Assembly (NCBI GenBank): GCA_964596185.1
Contig: CAZQUE010000010.1
Span: forward strand, 1 to 64,000
DNA: 64,000 nucleotides
Direction: 5' to 3'
DNA from: DYKG01 sp964596185
GTDB taxonomy: Bacteria > Muiribacteriota > Ozemobacteria > Ozemobacterales > Ozemobacteraceae
The notes beneath the pieces are model-generated. The model was not told the origin of the DNA. It made no database searches and saw only the letters and a list, made by a program, of their open reading frames with translations. A program made the translations under genes and the position numbers. Below, piece after piece: positions 7,266-15,933 of the stretch (position 1 is its first letter; each line of letters begins with the position of its first letter).

Positions 7266-9827
7266 TTATGCCAGGCTTTGACCACAATGCTGGCAATAAT
7301 ATTCTTCTGGAGGATTGAGTTGTTGGCAATGTGGGCAAGCGATCTGCGCCACAACTGGAGCAGCAGGGGCCGGGGCATTTTTCGCCGCGTGGCTGGCCAC
7401 CTTCTGTGTTTCTTTCAGGCCGTTTTGGAAAGCCACATTGAAAGGGTTGTTCTGGAGAAAGTTTCGATAAATTTCAAGCAGGTCGTTGATGCGATTTTGC
7501 TTGCTGTAAGCTTCGAGCAGCACAGAATGAACCAGTTCATTATTGACATCGAGATTGATAACCTGCTCGCAGAGGCGCAATGCATCGTCAAACTGGCGCA
7601 GTTTCAGGTGAATTTTGGCAACTCCGAGCATGAATTCAGGCTCAGGTGAGCCAAATTCCATCATCTTCTGGAAAACCTTAACAGCTTTGTCATCGCTGCG
7701 GGCTTTCTTCAGGTAATATTTACCTAGAGGCTTGAGAACCTCGGGGTTGTTTGGGTCGAGGTTAAGCCACTGCTCAAGAACTTTTACGCCTTCGTCGGTT
7801 AAAACCTTCTGCTGAGTGTAGTGTGAGCCGAGAAGAGAGACGAGGGCGATGTTGCGAGAGTCTTTGTTGTAGAGTCGCAGGAGTTCAGGCAGGCTTTCGG
7901 GTGATACCATTCGCCGCCCCAGATAGGCGTAGCCCAGCCAGGAATGAGCGTCTTCGTCTTGCTGGCTGATCGAAAGCAAATGTTTGCACTCGCCGATTGC
8001 CTTGTCATAAATTCCTTTTTTCAGATATGCCTGGGCGAGAATACGTGAAATAAGGGCTCCATCAAAAGCAGTTAGAATCGGAAGTCTTCTGATCTTCATC
8101 AATTCTTCGATACATTCATCGATCATGTCCTTTTTCAGATAATACTGTGCTTTTCGCAGAGAAGAGTTTTTGTTGTATTCCGGTAGGTATTTATAAAGTG
8201 CATAGGCTATCCAGGCGAGCAGAGCAAGTATTACCAGCGGCAGATAGCGCAACCATTTGGATGTTGCCGAGGCGAGAAGCTTATCTCTAAGTTCTGGGTA
8301 GTCAGGGTCTACAGCTGAAATTTCGCTGAAATAATTGTGAGCTTGCTGCTTTTCGCCCTGTTCAAGGAGAATGGAACCGATTATGAACTTGGCGCGGTTG
8401 TTTTCTTTTTGAAGAGTCAGCTGATATCGGGCATTTGACATTGCTTCCTCATAATTTCCAGTTTTCCAGTAGGCTTCAGCCAGGTAGCTGGGAAGCTGGA
8501 TATCGTAGCTCTTGGGAAGTTGCGACAGATATTTCAGACAGTCTTCATATTCATAATTATTACGGGCTTCGACGCCTTTTTGCCAGAGTTCTTTCTGCCG
8601 GTGCAGTTCAAGAATTTTGCCGAGCTCTTTTTCGAGTTCTGGTTTGTAGCGCTTCAGGTTGCTATCGAGTTCAATTATCAACAAGCCACGTTTAAATGAG
8701 ATTTCCGCGTCCTGGTTGTTACCGGCCGAAACAAATCGCTTGCCTTTGTGCAGGTAGCCTTCAACCATGGAAGCCCGGTCTTCGCTTGATCTAGGCAGTT
8801 TAACTGCCCGCCCGATTTTTTTCAGCAGTTCTTCTTCTTTGGCTACAGCCTGATCAAGAAGTTTTTTGGCTTCCTTGTTGCTCGGGTCGGCGGAAACTAC
8901 GTATTCGAGCATGTCACGCGCCTCAAGCCAGCTTTCGCGTTTGATCATATCTTTGGCTTCGGAGAAGGCGTCTTTGGCTTCACTTGTATTTACAATCCGG
9001 TTTAGTTCATCCTCAACAGCATCATTGTAGGGATCGACTTCCTGGGCACGCTTCAACAGGGCGATTGCTCCGTCAGTATCTCCGGCGGTTTTCTTTTCTT
9101 TCGCCTGTTGCATCAAAAGGCCGATAGCCGCCTGCTGCTTTTCTTTAATCTGACTGAGGAGATCACGGATAACATCTTTGCTGGAAAAAGTATATTTTGA
9201 AGCGTTGTCGGCATTTACTTTCGCCGCTTGCAGGTTGTTTCTTTCGAGCTCTAACTCGGCGAGCCGGAAGTATAATTTGCCCATAGGCTCAGAATCGTAT
9301 TTAACTCTTAGTTTTGGGTTTTTCTCGATCAGTTCATTCGCCAGTTCAACTGCTTTTTCGGCCTGGTTCTGGGTCATCAGCTCCTCGAAAATTTCCATTC
9401 CGATGGCGATTTCAGCCGGATTGACCTTGAGAATTTCACTTCTCAGTTTGCTTGCTTCAGCTTTTTTGCCGGCTTTTACCAGAATCGCCAGGTCTTCTTT
9501 CAAAACTCTGGCGTATTCTTCTGCATACAGAGAATTTGCTGGTTCGAGGCTATGGGCCTTTTTCAATGCTCTCACCATGTCATCGCGCTGATTTCTCAAA
9601 CGTAAAAGTTTGGCGGCGTTGAAATAAGGCTCAGCCCAACCTGGTTCGAGCTGCATTGCCTGCTTAAGGTATTGGATTGCTTCCTGGAATCTTCCGCTAT
9701 TGATTGCGTTCAGACCATCCAGGTTCAGTTTTCTGGCTTGCTGAGATTGTGCGAAAACGCCAGTAACGACGCAGGTAAGCAAAGAAAAAACAACAAATGA
9801 TATTATAACTGTTTTTAAGCGGTTCAT
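7266..9827 (-). CDS. TPR-repeat membrane protein with C-terminal zinc ribbon
   Basis: The 853-residue protein has a signal peptide (core VIISFVVFSLLTCVVTGVFA), many TPR motifs over residues 25-510, one membrane segment near 525-550 (WLRYLPLVILALLAWIAYAL) and more TPRs to about 810. It ends in a CxxC...CxxC zinc ribbon (CPHC then CQHC) in the last 23 residues. The predicted topology puts the first TPR half in the periplasm and the second half plus zinc ribbon in the cytoplasm. The ATG at 9827 has an AAGGAC site. Its stop is 12 bases upstream of the CTG proposed for the next TPR gene, so the two are probably translated together. Long TPR arrays are protein-docking scaffolds. Position after pilMNO and a HEAT gene suggests a hub for pilus assembly, which is inferred from context only. 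Confidence 0.8.
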   Translation of the reverse strand: MNRLKTVIISFVVFSLLTCVVTGVFAQSQQARKLNLDGLNAINSGRFQEAIQYLKQAMQLEPGWAEPYFNAAKLLRLRNQRDDMVRALKKAHSLEPANSLYAEEYARVLKEDLAILVKAGKKAEASKLRSEILKVNPAEIAIGMEIFEELMTQNQAEKAVELANELIEKNPKLRVKYDSEPMGKLYFRLAELELERNNLQAAKVNADNASKYTFSSKDVIRDLLSQIKEKQQAAIGLLMQQAKEKKTAGDTDGAIALLKRAQEVDPYNDAVEDELNRIVNTSEAKDAFSEAKDMIKRESWLEARDMLEYVVSADPSNKEAKKLLDQAVAKEEELLKKIGRAVKLPRSSEDRASMVEGYLHKGKRFVSAGNNQDAEISFKRGLLIIELDSNLKRYKPELEKELGKILELHRQKELWQKGVEARNNYEYEDCLKYLSQLPKSYDIQLPSYLAEAYWKTGNYEEAMSNARYQLTLQKENNRAKFIIGSILLEQGEKQQAHNYFSEISAVDPDYPELRDKLLASATSKWLRYLPLVILALLAWIAYALYKYLPEYNKNSSLRKAQYYLKKDMIDECIEELMKIRRLPILTAFDGALISRILAQAYLKKGIYDKAIGECKHLLSISQQDEDAHSWLGYAYLGRRMVSPESLPELLRLYNKDSRNIALVSLLGSHYTQQKVLTDEGVKVLEQWLNLDPNNPEVLKPLGKYYLKKARSDDKAVKVFQKMMEFGSPEPEFMLGVAKIHLKLRQFDDALRLCEQVINLDVNNELVHSVLLEAYSKQNRINDLLEIYRNFLQNNPFNVAFQNGLKETQKVASHAAKNAPAPAAPVVAQIACPHCQQLNPPEEYYCQHCGQSLA

Positions 9828-9865
9828 CAGGTCCTTCTCTCCTCTGGGTATGACCGCTTAATAGT

Positions 9866-11185
9866 TTATGTTATTTTTGACAGTTTTGCCAGTGCTTTTA
9901 GTGCACACCTTCTAACGTCAGGGTCAGAGTCGTTGGTGAGGTATTGTAAAGAGTCGCTGAACTGCAGGGCGCCTATTTCTCCAAGGGCCCAGGCGGCGGA
10001 AGCCCGCATTTGCTTATGAGAAGAGCGCAGCATCTGTTTGAGAGTCAGGACTGCTCCCATGCCGCCCAGTTTCCAAAGGGCCGCTGCAGCATTACTTCTA
10101 ACACGGTTGTGTGAGTCGTGCAGCAATGGAAAAAGAAGTTCGGAAAGCTGCGAATCATTGAGTTGTCCCAACGCTTCAACGGCATTTGCTCTTACGCGAC
10201 TGTCGGTATCTTTCAATGCTTTGGTTAAAAGCACTACCGATTTGCTGTTAGCAGTCATGCCAATGCTTTTAATCAAATTTGCCCGCATTCTGGTGTTTTC
10301 TTCTCTGACAAACTTTTCAGTGAGACGGGCCATAGCCAGATCGGGATTGATATCAAGAGCAGTAGAGACGATGACGTCTCTGATCGAGGGTTCGTCTTCT
10401 TTGGCGTAAGCATCGATGAGGTGACTCATAACCCGTGAAGACCCTATTTTACCTATGCTAAGGACAGCACGGTTTCTTACGGTAGGCGAAATATCATTTA
10501 GCAGCCCGACCAACAGGTCGAGGGATCGCTCTTCTTCAATCTCGCCGAGAATATAGGCGACAGATGCTCTTTTTCGTGAATTGGGAGATCTGAGCTCTTC
10601 GGGCAGGGTATTCAGGCCATAACGAATGCCTCTTTCCCATAGGGCTTTGATCGCATTGGCACGAACCCGGTTGTTGCGGTCAGATACCAGCACTTTGAGT
10701 ATTTCAACTACCTCGGGGTGCGATATTTCGCCAAGAGCTTCGACTGCGTTGGCCCGCACTCTTTCATCAGCATAATTCATAAAAGCACGCAAAAGCGGGA
10801 CAAATTCTTCGTTTTTGCATGAGCCGATAACTTTGATTCCGGTGGCGACGAGTGCTGGATCTTCCTCGCGTTTGAGGAAATCACAGATCTGTTTTTTTAT
10901 GGTTTTGGGCGGGCGGCCGATCAAGCTATTGAGAGCTTCACTTTTCAGAAGCGCATTAGATGATTCGAGATAGCTCAGAATCATTTCGGTTATTTCATCG
11001 TTAAAACTTCTTCTGGCCGCCTTTAGAGCTGCGATTACAACTTCGGGTCGGCCATCTCTCAGGCCTTCGAGAATGAACTCGTCGACTTCGTCGATTTCAT
11101 CTCTGGCAATGCATTTAAGACAAAACAATCTAACGTTTTTGTCTCTGTCCTGGAACAATTTTTTTAGGGTTGGGTGGTCGATCAT
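9866..11185 (-). CDS. HEAT-repeat protein of the pilus operon
   Basis: The 439-residue product is made of about a dozen PBS-lyase-type HEAT repeats from end to end. The repeated motif is roughly 'D.vRanAv.ALg.i', for example RVRANAVEALGEI and RVRSNAAAALWKLG. It has no signal or membrane segment, so it is probably a cytoplasmic docking scaffold. Its ATG at 11185 overlaps the TGA of the PilP-like gene (ATGA), implying translational coupling to the pilus genes. HEAT proteins of this type give no catalytic clue. Three other HEAT proteins in this window also lie beside pilus genes, which makes a shared role plausible but unproven. Confidence 0.85.
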   Translation of the reverse strand: MIDHPTLKKLFQDRDKNVRLFCLKCIARDEIDEVDEFILEGLRDGRPEVVIAALKAARRSFNDEITEMILSYLESSNALLKSEALNSLIGRPPKTIKKQICDFLKREEDPALVATGIKVIGSCKNEEFVPLLRAFMNYADERVRANAVEALGEISHPEVVEILKVLVSDRNNRVRANAIKALWERGIRYGLNTLPEELRSPNSRKRASVAYILGEIEEERSLDLLVGLLNDISPTVRNRAVLSIGKIGSSRVMSHLIDAYAKEDEPSIRDVIVSTALDINPDLAMARLTEKFVREENTRMRANLIKSIGMTANSKSVVLLTKALKDTDSRVRANAVEALGQLNDSQLSELLFPLLHDSHNRVRSNAAAALWKLGGMGAVLTLKQMLRSSHKQMRASAAWALGEIGALQFSDSLQYLTNDSDPDVRRCALKALAKLSKIT

Positions 11186-11829
11186 TTTTTGCTACCACCT
11201 TCCGGAGAATTTTCAGACAGAGCGACTTCGAATTCGCGGCTGGCTTCGCTGGTGTCGACAATGACCACGCGGTCCGGGAACACTGAACCGAGTCGGAACG
11301 GGCTGCTTTTCAGCATATTACCAACCTTGGTCAGCAGCAGCTGGCCTGATGATTTAAGTATGGCAACCTTGTCGGGGCCAAGACTGAAAAAGCCGTGATA
11401 GCTGATTTCCGGGCGCTCATAGGTGTCAACTTCTTCTTCAAACGCCTGGGGAATAATTTCAATCTTCTTTTCACCCCAGGTAAAGATGTTTCTTTCGGCC
11501 GTAGCATAGGGGTAAACCTTGGTAAGCTGAAATCTGGAATCTACTTTTTCACTGAGTGGCGGATATGAAGGTGGGCGAATTGGGTCGGGCATTTTTATCG
11601 GTTCTTTTGCCTGAACGGTAGCGGCACCAGGAACTGCAGCCGGACTGGCTGCCGGAGTAGTAGTCTGGGTCATCGTTCCGCGGTTTTCAGCCTTACGCTC
11701 TTCGAGTTTTCTTTGTCTGGCAGGTTTAAGTACCAAAAGATCGACGAGTAAAACCAGAACAATGATTGGCACGCCAATGACTACTGTCTTGTTTTTCTTA
11801 TAGTATTCCTGAAATTCCTGCTTATTCAT
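11182..11829 (-). CDS. PilP/GspC-like pilus or secretion linker protein
   Basis: The 215-residue protein has a short cytoplasmic N-terminus, one membrane segment at about 17-35 (VVIGVPIIVLVLLVDLLV) and a Pro/Ala-rich linker to about 95. A small C-terminal beta domain follows. That domain opens with AERNIFTWG, similar in position to the R-[ND]-x-F box at the start of GspC and PilP homology regions. It continues with G-x-V-FPDRVV-type strands. PilP and GspC connect the inner-membrane PilN/PilO (GspL/M) complex to the secretin. The gene sits directly after pilO in the order expected for pilP. It starts at ATG 11829 with an AAGGAA site. There is no N-terminal lipobox as in classic PilP, so GspC-type topology fits better. 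Similarity is weak by eye. Confidence 0.6.
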   Translation of the reverse strand: MNKQEFQEYYKKNKTVVIGVPIIVLVLLVDLLVLKPARQRKLEERKAENRGTMTQTTTPAASPAAVPGAATVQAKEPIKMPDPIRPPSYPPLSEKVDSRFQLTKVYPYATAERNIFTWGEKKIEIIPQAFEEEVDTYERPEISYHGFFSLGPDKVAILKSSGQLLLTKVGNMLKSSPFRLGSVFPDRVVIVDTSEASREFEVALSENSPEGGSKK

Positions 11830-11849
11830 CTATTGTTCCTTGCCTGCGG

Positions 11850-12431
11850 TCAGGACTTGAAGAATGTCGCCAGGGTCAGTTTGAGCGACATGTTCCCGGC
11901 TTCATCGCTCAGTGGCGGGATAACTTCGATCTGGGCAATTTTAACCAGGCGACCGAGAGAATTTTCCATTTCCCATAAAAATTGTTTTACCTTGTTGTAT
12001 GGGCCGCGAATTCTTAAGTCAAACTTGAACTCAAGATAAGACGAACCTGCTCCTGCTGCTGGTGCCGGTGGCTGATACTGTGAATCCTGAATATGGATGT
12101 CGAGTGATTTTGCCTTGCGCTGCACTTGTTCGATGAAAATCGTATAATTGGCTGAGCTTTCAAGCAATTTTTCAAATTTTTCTTTTACTTCCTGCTTCTT
12201 TTCGCGCAATTCGGCAGTAATTTTGTCGATCTGCTTACGCCGGTTAGCAAAGTCGGTTTCGGCGGCAGTGATCTTTTGTTTGATTTCTGCCAGTTCAACG
12301 TTCTTTTGCGCGATTTCCTGTTTCTGTTTGGTGTTAACCGAACTCAGAAAGTAAACCAGCGCTCCGACCGCCAGAGCGATCAGACCGTAAGTCACAACTC
12401 TTTCAATTATGGAGCGAAGTTTAGTCTTCAC
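11850..12431 (-). CDS. pilO: PilO-like type IV pilus alignment protein
   Basis: The 193-residue product has one N-terminal membrane helix (VVTYGLIALAVGALVYFL) and a periplasmic coiled coil over residues 35-95 (KQEIAQKNVELAEIKQKI). A ferredoxin-like alpha/beta region follows, with FDLRIRGPYNKVKQFLWEME as its recognisable core. This is the PilO layout. PilO pairs with PilN in the periplasm to align the pilus motor under the secretin. The start is GTG at 12431 with an AAGGAG site five bases upstream. It lies between pilN and the PilP-like gene with gaps of 24 and 20 bases. Gene order pilM-pilN-pilO supports the call more than sequence alone. Confidence 0.75.
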   Translation of the reverse strand: MKTKLRSIIERVVTYGLIALAVGALVYFLSSVNTKQKQEIAQKNVELAEIKQKITAAETDFANRRKQIDKITAELREKKQEVKEKFEKLLESSANYTIFIEQVQRKAKSLDIHIQDSQYQPPAPAAGAGSSYLEFKFDLRIRGPYNKVKQFLWEMENSLGRLVKIAQIEVIPPLSDEAGNMSLKLTLATFFKS

Positions 12432-12455
12432 GTCTGCTCCTTCTTCTTGGATTGA

Positions 12456-13010
12456 TCAAGGTTTATATGAGAAGTCCAGGGTAAACTTTTGAATCGAACC
12501 ATCGTCCTGGGAGACGTTGGCATTATTCTTGAGAAAGGCTTTGAATTTACCGCTCTGATTGAGGCGCTTGGCAAATTCGAGGGCGTCGAAAATGGTCGAT
12601 GCTTCGCCGACCAGAGTGAAATTTCCGGTTAGATTGGTGAATGATTTTGGGGTAATATCGTTGATAACGACTCTTTCCGGCACTGCCGATTCGAGGGTGG
12701 CAAGAAAGTCGACCCAGCTGGTGCCTGGGGTGTCAAGGTTCTGATTGATGAAGGTGATGCTGTTTTTCAATGCAGTGATTTCATTAACTGGCGGTTGAAG
12801 TTTGCTGGTTTTATCGACCAGACTGCGCAGCTGGTTGTCATGCTGGTCGACCGTTGTCTGAACCTGGCCGAGGGCTGAGGTGTTCTTGATATACATCGTT
12901 CCTACCGCAGAAATACTGGCGATGATGGTCAATACGGCAAGAGCTATGCCCAGAGTATCGCGGGGCAGACTCTTGTATTCATCTGGCAGAAGATCGAATT
13001 TAAATTTCAT
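12456..13010 (-). CDS. pilN: PilN-like type IV pilus alignment protein
   Basis: A TTG at 13037 would extend into pilM, but ATG 13010 has a GAGG site eight bases upstream. It also gives the typical PilN beginning: a short cytoplasmic tail with FKFDLLPDEY, which in PilN docks into PilM. The 184-residue protein has one membrane helix (LGIALAVLTIIASISAVGTMYI), a periplasmic coiled coil and a C-terminal ferredoxin-like domain (VVINDITPKSFTNLTGNFTL). It follows the pilM stop by two bases, so the two are tightly coupled. PilN links cytoplasmic PilM to periplasmic PilO. Confidence 0.78.
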   Translation of the reverse strand: MKFKFDLLPDEYKSLPRDTLGIALAVLTIIASISAVGTMYIKNTSALGQVQTTVDQHDNQLRSLVDKTSKLQPPVNEITALKNSITFINQNLDTPGTSWVDFLATLESAVPERVVINDITPKSFTNLTGNFTLVGEASTIFDALEFAKRLNQSGKFKAFLKNNANVSQDDGSIQKFTLDFSYKP

Positions 13011-13012
13011 CT

Positions 13013-14080
13013 TTAGTCCCTCAGGAAGCAGCCGCAAGCAGCAGCGAGCGTATTTTTTTCAGATGTGGCAACCTGACTGCCGTTCACGTAAAGATCGTAT
13101 AGTTCTGAAATACATTTAACCTTGGTGTTCAGGTGCGATGAAAGAGCCACCGCAATGTTTTCAAAATTGGCACCGCCGCCGGATATAATGATTTCGTGGA
13201 TGCTGAACTCGCGAAATTTGGTCAAATATCCCTCGATTGCGCCGAAAATTTCGCGGGTCAAGGCCGCAAACGTGCTTTTTATAACGGTAAAATTGTAAAG
13301 TCCATCCTGTTCAGGTGAGGCTTCGGGCAAAAAGAAAATTTCGTTGCGCTTGAACAGATCAGCTTCAGATTCAGGAACATGAAAATGTTTGCTGATCTGT
13401 TTTGTGAAATCATATGCGCCGATAGGTCGATTTTGTAGTGCTCTAAGCTGACCATCATGAAAGACGCCGATGGAAGTAGATTCATTGCCAAGATGGATCA
13501 GGCAGATGTTTTTGCCCTTGTTTTCCTGGTTGTTGATATAGTCTTCAGCAACATTGGCGACGTTGAGAAAATTGATATCCATCAAATTCGGGTTCAAACC
13601 GGCTTTTTGCACAAGCCCGCCGGCTTCGAGCAGATTGTTCTTGATTACCGCCATTGCCAGAATGACTTCGTCTTCTTCCCAGGCTCCGATGGTTTGATGG
13701 GTAATATGCCAGTTTTCGATAGGCAGGGGCATGATCGGCTCGAAATCTTCTTTGACGACGTCTTCCATCTCTTTGCGAGAATAGCGAGGTGGAGTAACCA
13801 TGAGATCGATCAAAGTCGAGTGGTCAGGCATGAGTACCATGCAGTTTTCATAGGGCAGCTTGGCTTCTTTGATCAGCGAAGAAATGGCTTTTTTCACCGG
13901 TTCGGCATCCATTATCGGGAATTCAATGAAGGTTGAGGCAACAAAATCTTTAGGAGTTTCTGTAGACAGGCACTTTTTCAACCTGATGTCACCGGGAGCC
14001 GCACTTTCAAGCATCAGCAACCGCATTTCATAGGTTCCCATTTCGAGAACCGTTTGTAACCTGTTACGAGTCTTTGCCAT
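13013..14080 (-). CDS. pilM: PilM-like actin-fold pilus assembly ATPase
   Basis: The 355-residue protein shows the actin-like fold pattern of PilM. It has a first beta hairpin with EMGTYEMRLL, a central NICLIHLGNESTSIGVF strand-turn corresponding to phosphate binding loop 2, and a late IIISGGGANFENIA adenosine-binding motif. PilM is a cytoplasmic ring component that binds the PilN tail and connects to the PilB motor. A TTG one codon upstream is also possible, but ATG at 14080 is preferred, with a GGAAG site overlapping the end of pilB. It lies between pilB and pilN in the classical order. Sequence is diverged from proteobacterial PilM, but fold motifs and context agree. Confidence 0.8.
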   Translation of the reverse strand: MAKTRNRLQTVLEMGTYEMRLLMLESAAPGDIRLKKCLSTETPKDFVASTFIEFPIMDAEPVKKAISSLIKEAKLPYENCMVLMPDHSTLIDLMVTPPRYSRKEMEDVVKEDFEPIMPLPIENWHITHQTIGAWEEDEVILAMAVIKNNLLEAGGLVQKAGLNPNLMDINFLNVANVAEDYINNQENKGKNICLIHLGNESTSIGVFHDGQLRALQNRPIGAYDFTKQISKHFHVPESEADLFKRNEIFFLPEASPEQDGLYNFTVIKSTFAALTREIFGAIEGYLTKFREFSIHEIIISGGGANFENIAVALSSHLNTKVKCISELYDLYVNGSQVATSEKNTLAAACGCFLRD

Positions 14081-14083
14081 CAA

Positions 14084-15856
14084 TTAACTTCCCATGTTGA
14101 TCATAATGTATTCTTCGACCGGAACCTCACCGGCAAGCACTTTTGCACGACAGCAGTCTGAAAGGGTTTTAACCCTTTTCTGCCGGAGATAGGCGATGAG
14201 CTCTGTGACCGGGCGTCTTTGCCCGATCAGCTCTTTAAGATCGTGGCCTACTTCAATAACTTCATACAGTCCGGTTCTGTCTCTGAAACCACTGTTGTTA
14301 CAGTGCTTACAGCCCATACCCCGGTAAAGTTTATGTTCTTTGAGTTCTTCAATTTCGACACCCAGAGATGCTGCAACATATGGCGTAGTTTCAATTTCAG
14401 TTTTGCAATGTGGGCAGATTTTTCTGACCAGACGTTGGCCGACCAGCATACAAAGTGCTGAAGCATAAAGATATGGGTCGATGCCCAGGTTTTCAAGACG
14501 ACTTATGGTTTCGATAGCCGTATTGGCGTGGATGGTCGAGAAAACCATATGACCGGTCAGGGCAGCTTTAACGGTAATTTCTGCAGTTTCGTAATCGCGG
14601 ATTTCGCCGACGAGGATGATGTCAGGGTCGAGACGCAGAATTGCACGCAAGCCGCGGGCAAAAGTCAATGATCTGGTCGGATCGTTTTTATTCTCATGCA
14701 CCTGCATCTGATGAACGCCGGGGATTTTAAATTCAACCGGGTCTTCAACGGTGATGACTTTTTTCTGTCGGCTGTTAACCAGCGAAAGTGCTGAATACAA
14801 AGTGGTCGTTTTACCGGAACCGGTAGGACCAGCCAGAAGACAAAGGCCCCACGGGCGGCCGATGTTGTATTCAAAGAGGCGCATGTCCTCTTCCTGGAAG
14901 CCGAGCAGGCTTAGATCAAGGTTGACGCGCCCTGAATCCAGAACGCGGATGGTGCAGTTCTGACCGTAGATCGATGGCAGAATCGCGACGCGGAACTCGA
15001 TCTGCTGATTTTTGATTCTCAGCTTGAATGAGCCGTCCTGGGGCATGAAGCGCTCGGTAATATCGAGGTTGGCCATGATCTTGATACGCGAAATGATTGC
15101 CTGATGAGCAGCACGCTCTATCGGCATGATGTCGTAAAGAATGCCGTCAATTCTGTATCTGACCTGAATGATTTTTTCAAAAGCCTCGATATGAATATCT
15201 GATGCGCGCATTTTTACGGCGTCAAGAATGACCTTGTGAACGAGGGTAACGATCGAAGTCTGGTCTGATTCGCGCTTGAGTTCTTCAAGGTTGAAATCAG
15301 TCTGGTGAATTCCCTGGAAAGAATCCTGGAAGAAGCCTTCATCTTTGGAAAATTCAAGTTTGACATCGTTGAGAAGGTCGTCGATCGCAACGTTTTCAAG
15401 AACGTTCTGTGGGCGATATAGAACATCGTTGATGATGTGAATGATCTGGGTTTTGGTGGCAAGCACCCATTTGATGAACATGAAGCCGGTTGCCATTTTG
15501 ATACTGTCGAACATTTTGGTGTTGGTCGGATCAAAAACGGCAATGGTCAAAGATTTCGGTTCTTTGCGCAGCGGAATGAACTTATAGGTTTTTATAAGAC
15601 TTTCTGGAATCTGGCGAATCAGGTCGCGATCGAGCTCGGCGTTTTCAAGATTTACATACTCGATGCCATGCTGGATCGACAGGCCACGATAAAGGGTCTC
15701 TTCATTCAGTGCCCCGTCTTCAACAAGAATTTCGCCAATCATTCTGCGGGCAGATGGTTGACGTTTCAGGGCAAGGTCCAATTGTGCCGAGCTGATAGCC
15801 CGCATCTCAATCAGAATTTCGCCTATTCTTTTTCTTTTTAGAAAGTCTGCAGCCAT
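14084..15856 (-). CDS. pilB: PilB/GspE-type pilus extension ATPase
   Basis: The 590-residue protein is a full-length extension ATPase. Residues about 10-140 form an MshEN (T2SSE_N) domain containing a RIGEIL...L..AL..Q motif at 10-33, the type that binds cyclic-di-GMP. A second copy (about 38-62) is partly degenerate. The ATPase domain has Walker A GPTGSGKTT (about 341-349), Asp box VEDPVE, Walker B LDPDIILVGEIRD and His box STIHAN. It also has a four-cysteine zinc site (CPHC near 460 and CKHC near 500). It powers assembly of pilin subunits from the inner membrane. ATG at 15856 has an AAGGAC site. Located between the prepilin genes and pilM. Confidence 0.93.
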   Translation of the reverse strand: MAADFLKRKRIGEILIEMRAISSAQLDLALKRQPSARRMIGEILVEDGALNEETLYRGLSIQHGIEYVNLENAELDRDLIRQIPESLIKTYKFIPLRKEPKSLTIAVFDPTNTKMFDSIKMATGFMFIKWVLATKTQIIHIINDVLYRPQNVLENVAIDDLLNDVKLEFSKDEGFFQDSFQGIHQTDFNLEELKRESDQTSIVTLVHKVILDAVKMRASDIHIEAFEKIIQVRYRIDGILYDIMPIERAAHQAIISRIKIMANLDITERFMPQDGSFKLRIKNQQIEFRVAILPSIYGQNCTIRVLDSGRVNLDLSLLGFQEEDMRLFEYNIGRPWGLCLLAGPTGSGKTTTLYSALSLVNSRQKKVITVEDPVEFKIPGVHQMQVHENKNDPTRSLTFARGLRAILRLDPDIILVGEIRDYETAEITVKAALTGHMVFSTIHANTAIETISRLENLGIDPYLYASALCMLVGQRLVRKICPHCKTEIETTPYVAASLGVEIEELKEHKLYRGMGCKHCNNSGFRDRTGLYEVIEVGHDLKELIGQRRPVTELIAYLRQKRVKTLSDCCRAKVLAGEVPVEEYIMINMGS

Positions 15857-15933
15857 GTTTAGATAAGTCCTTCCTGAATGCTATCGGCACAACTCATTGG
15901 GAATTTAAGCAAAAAAAAGAAACAATTGAAAAA

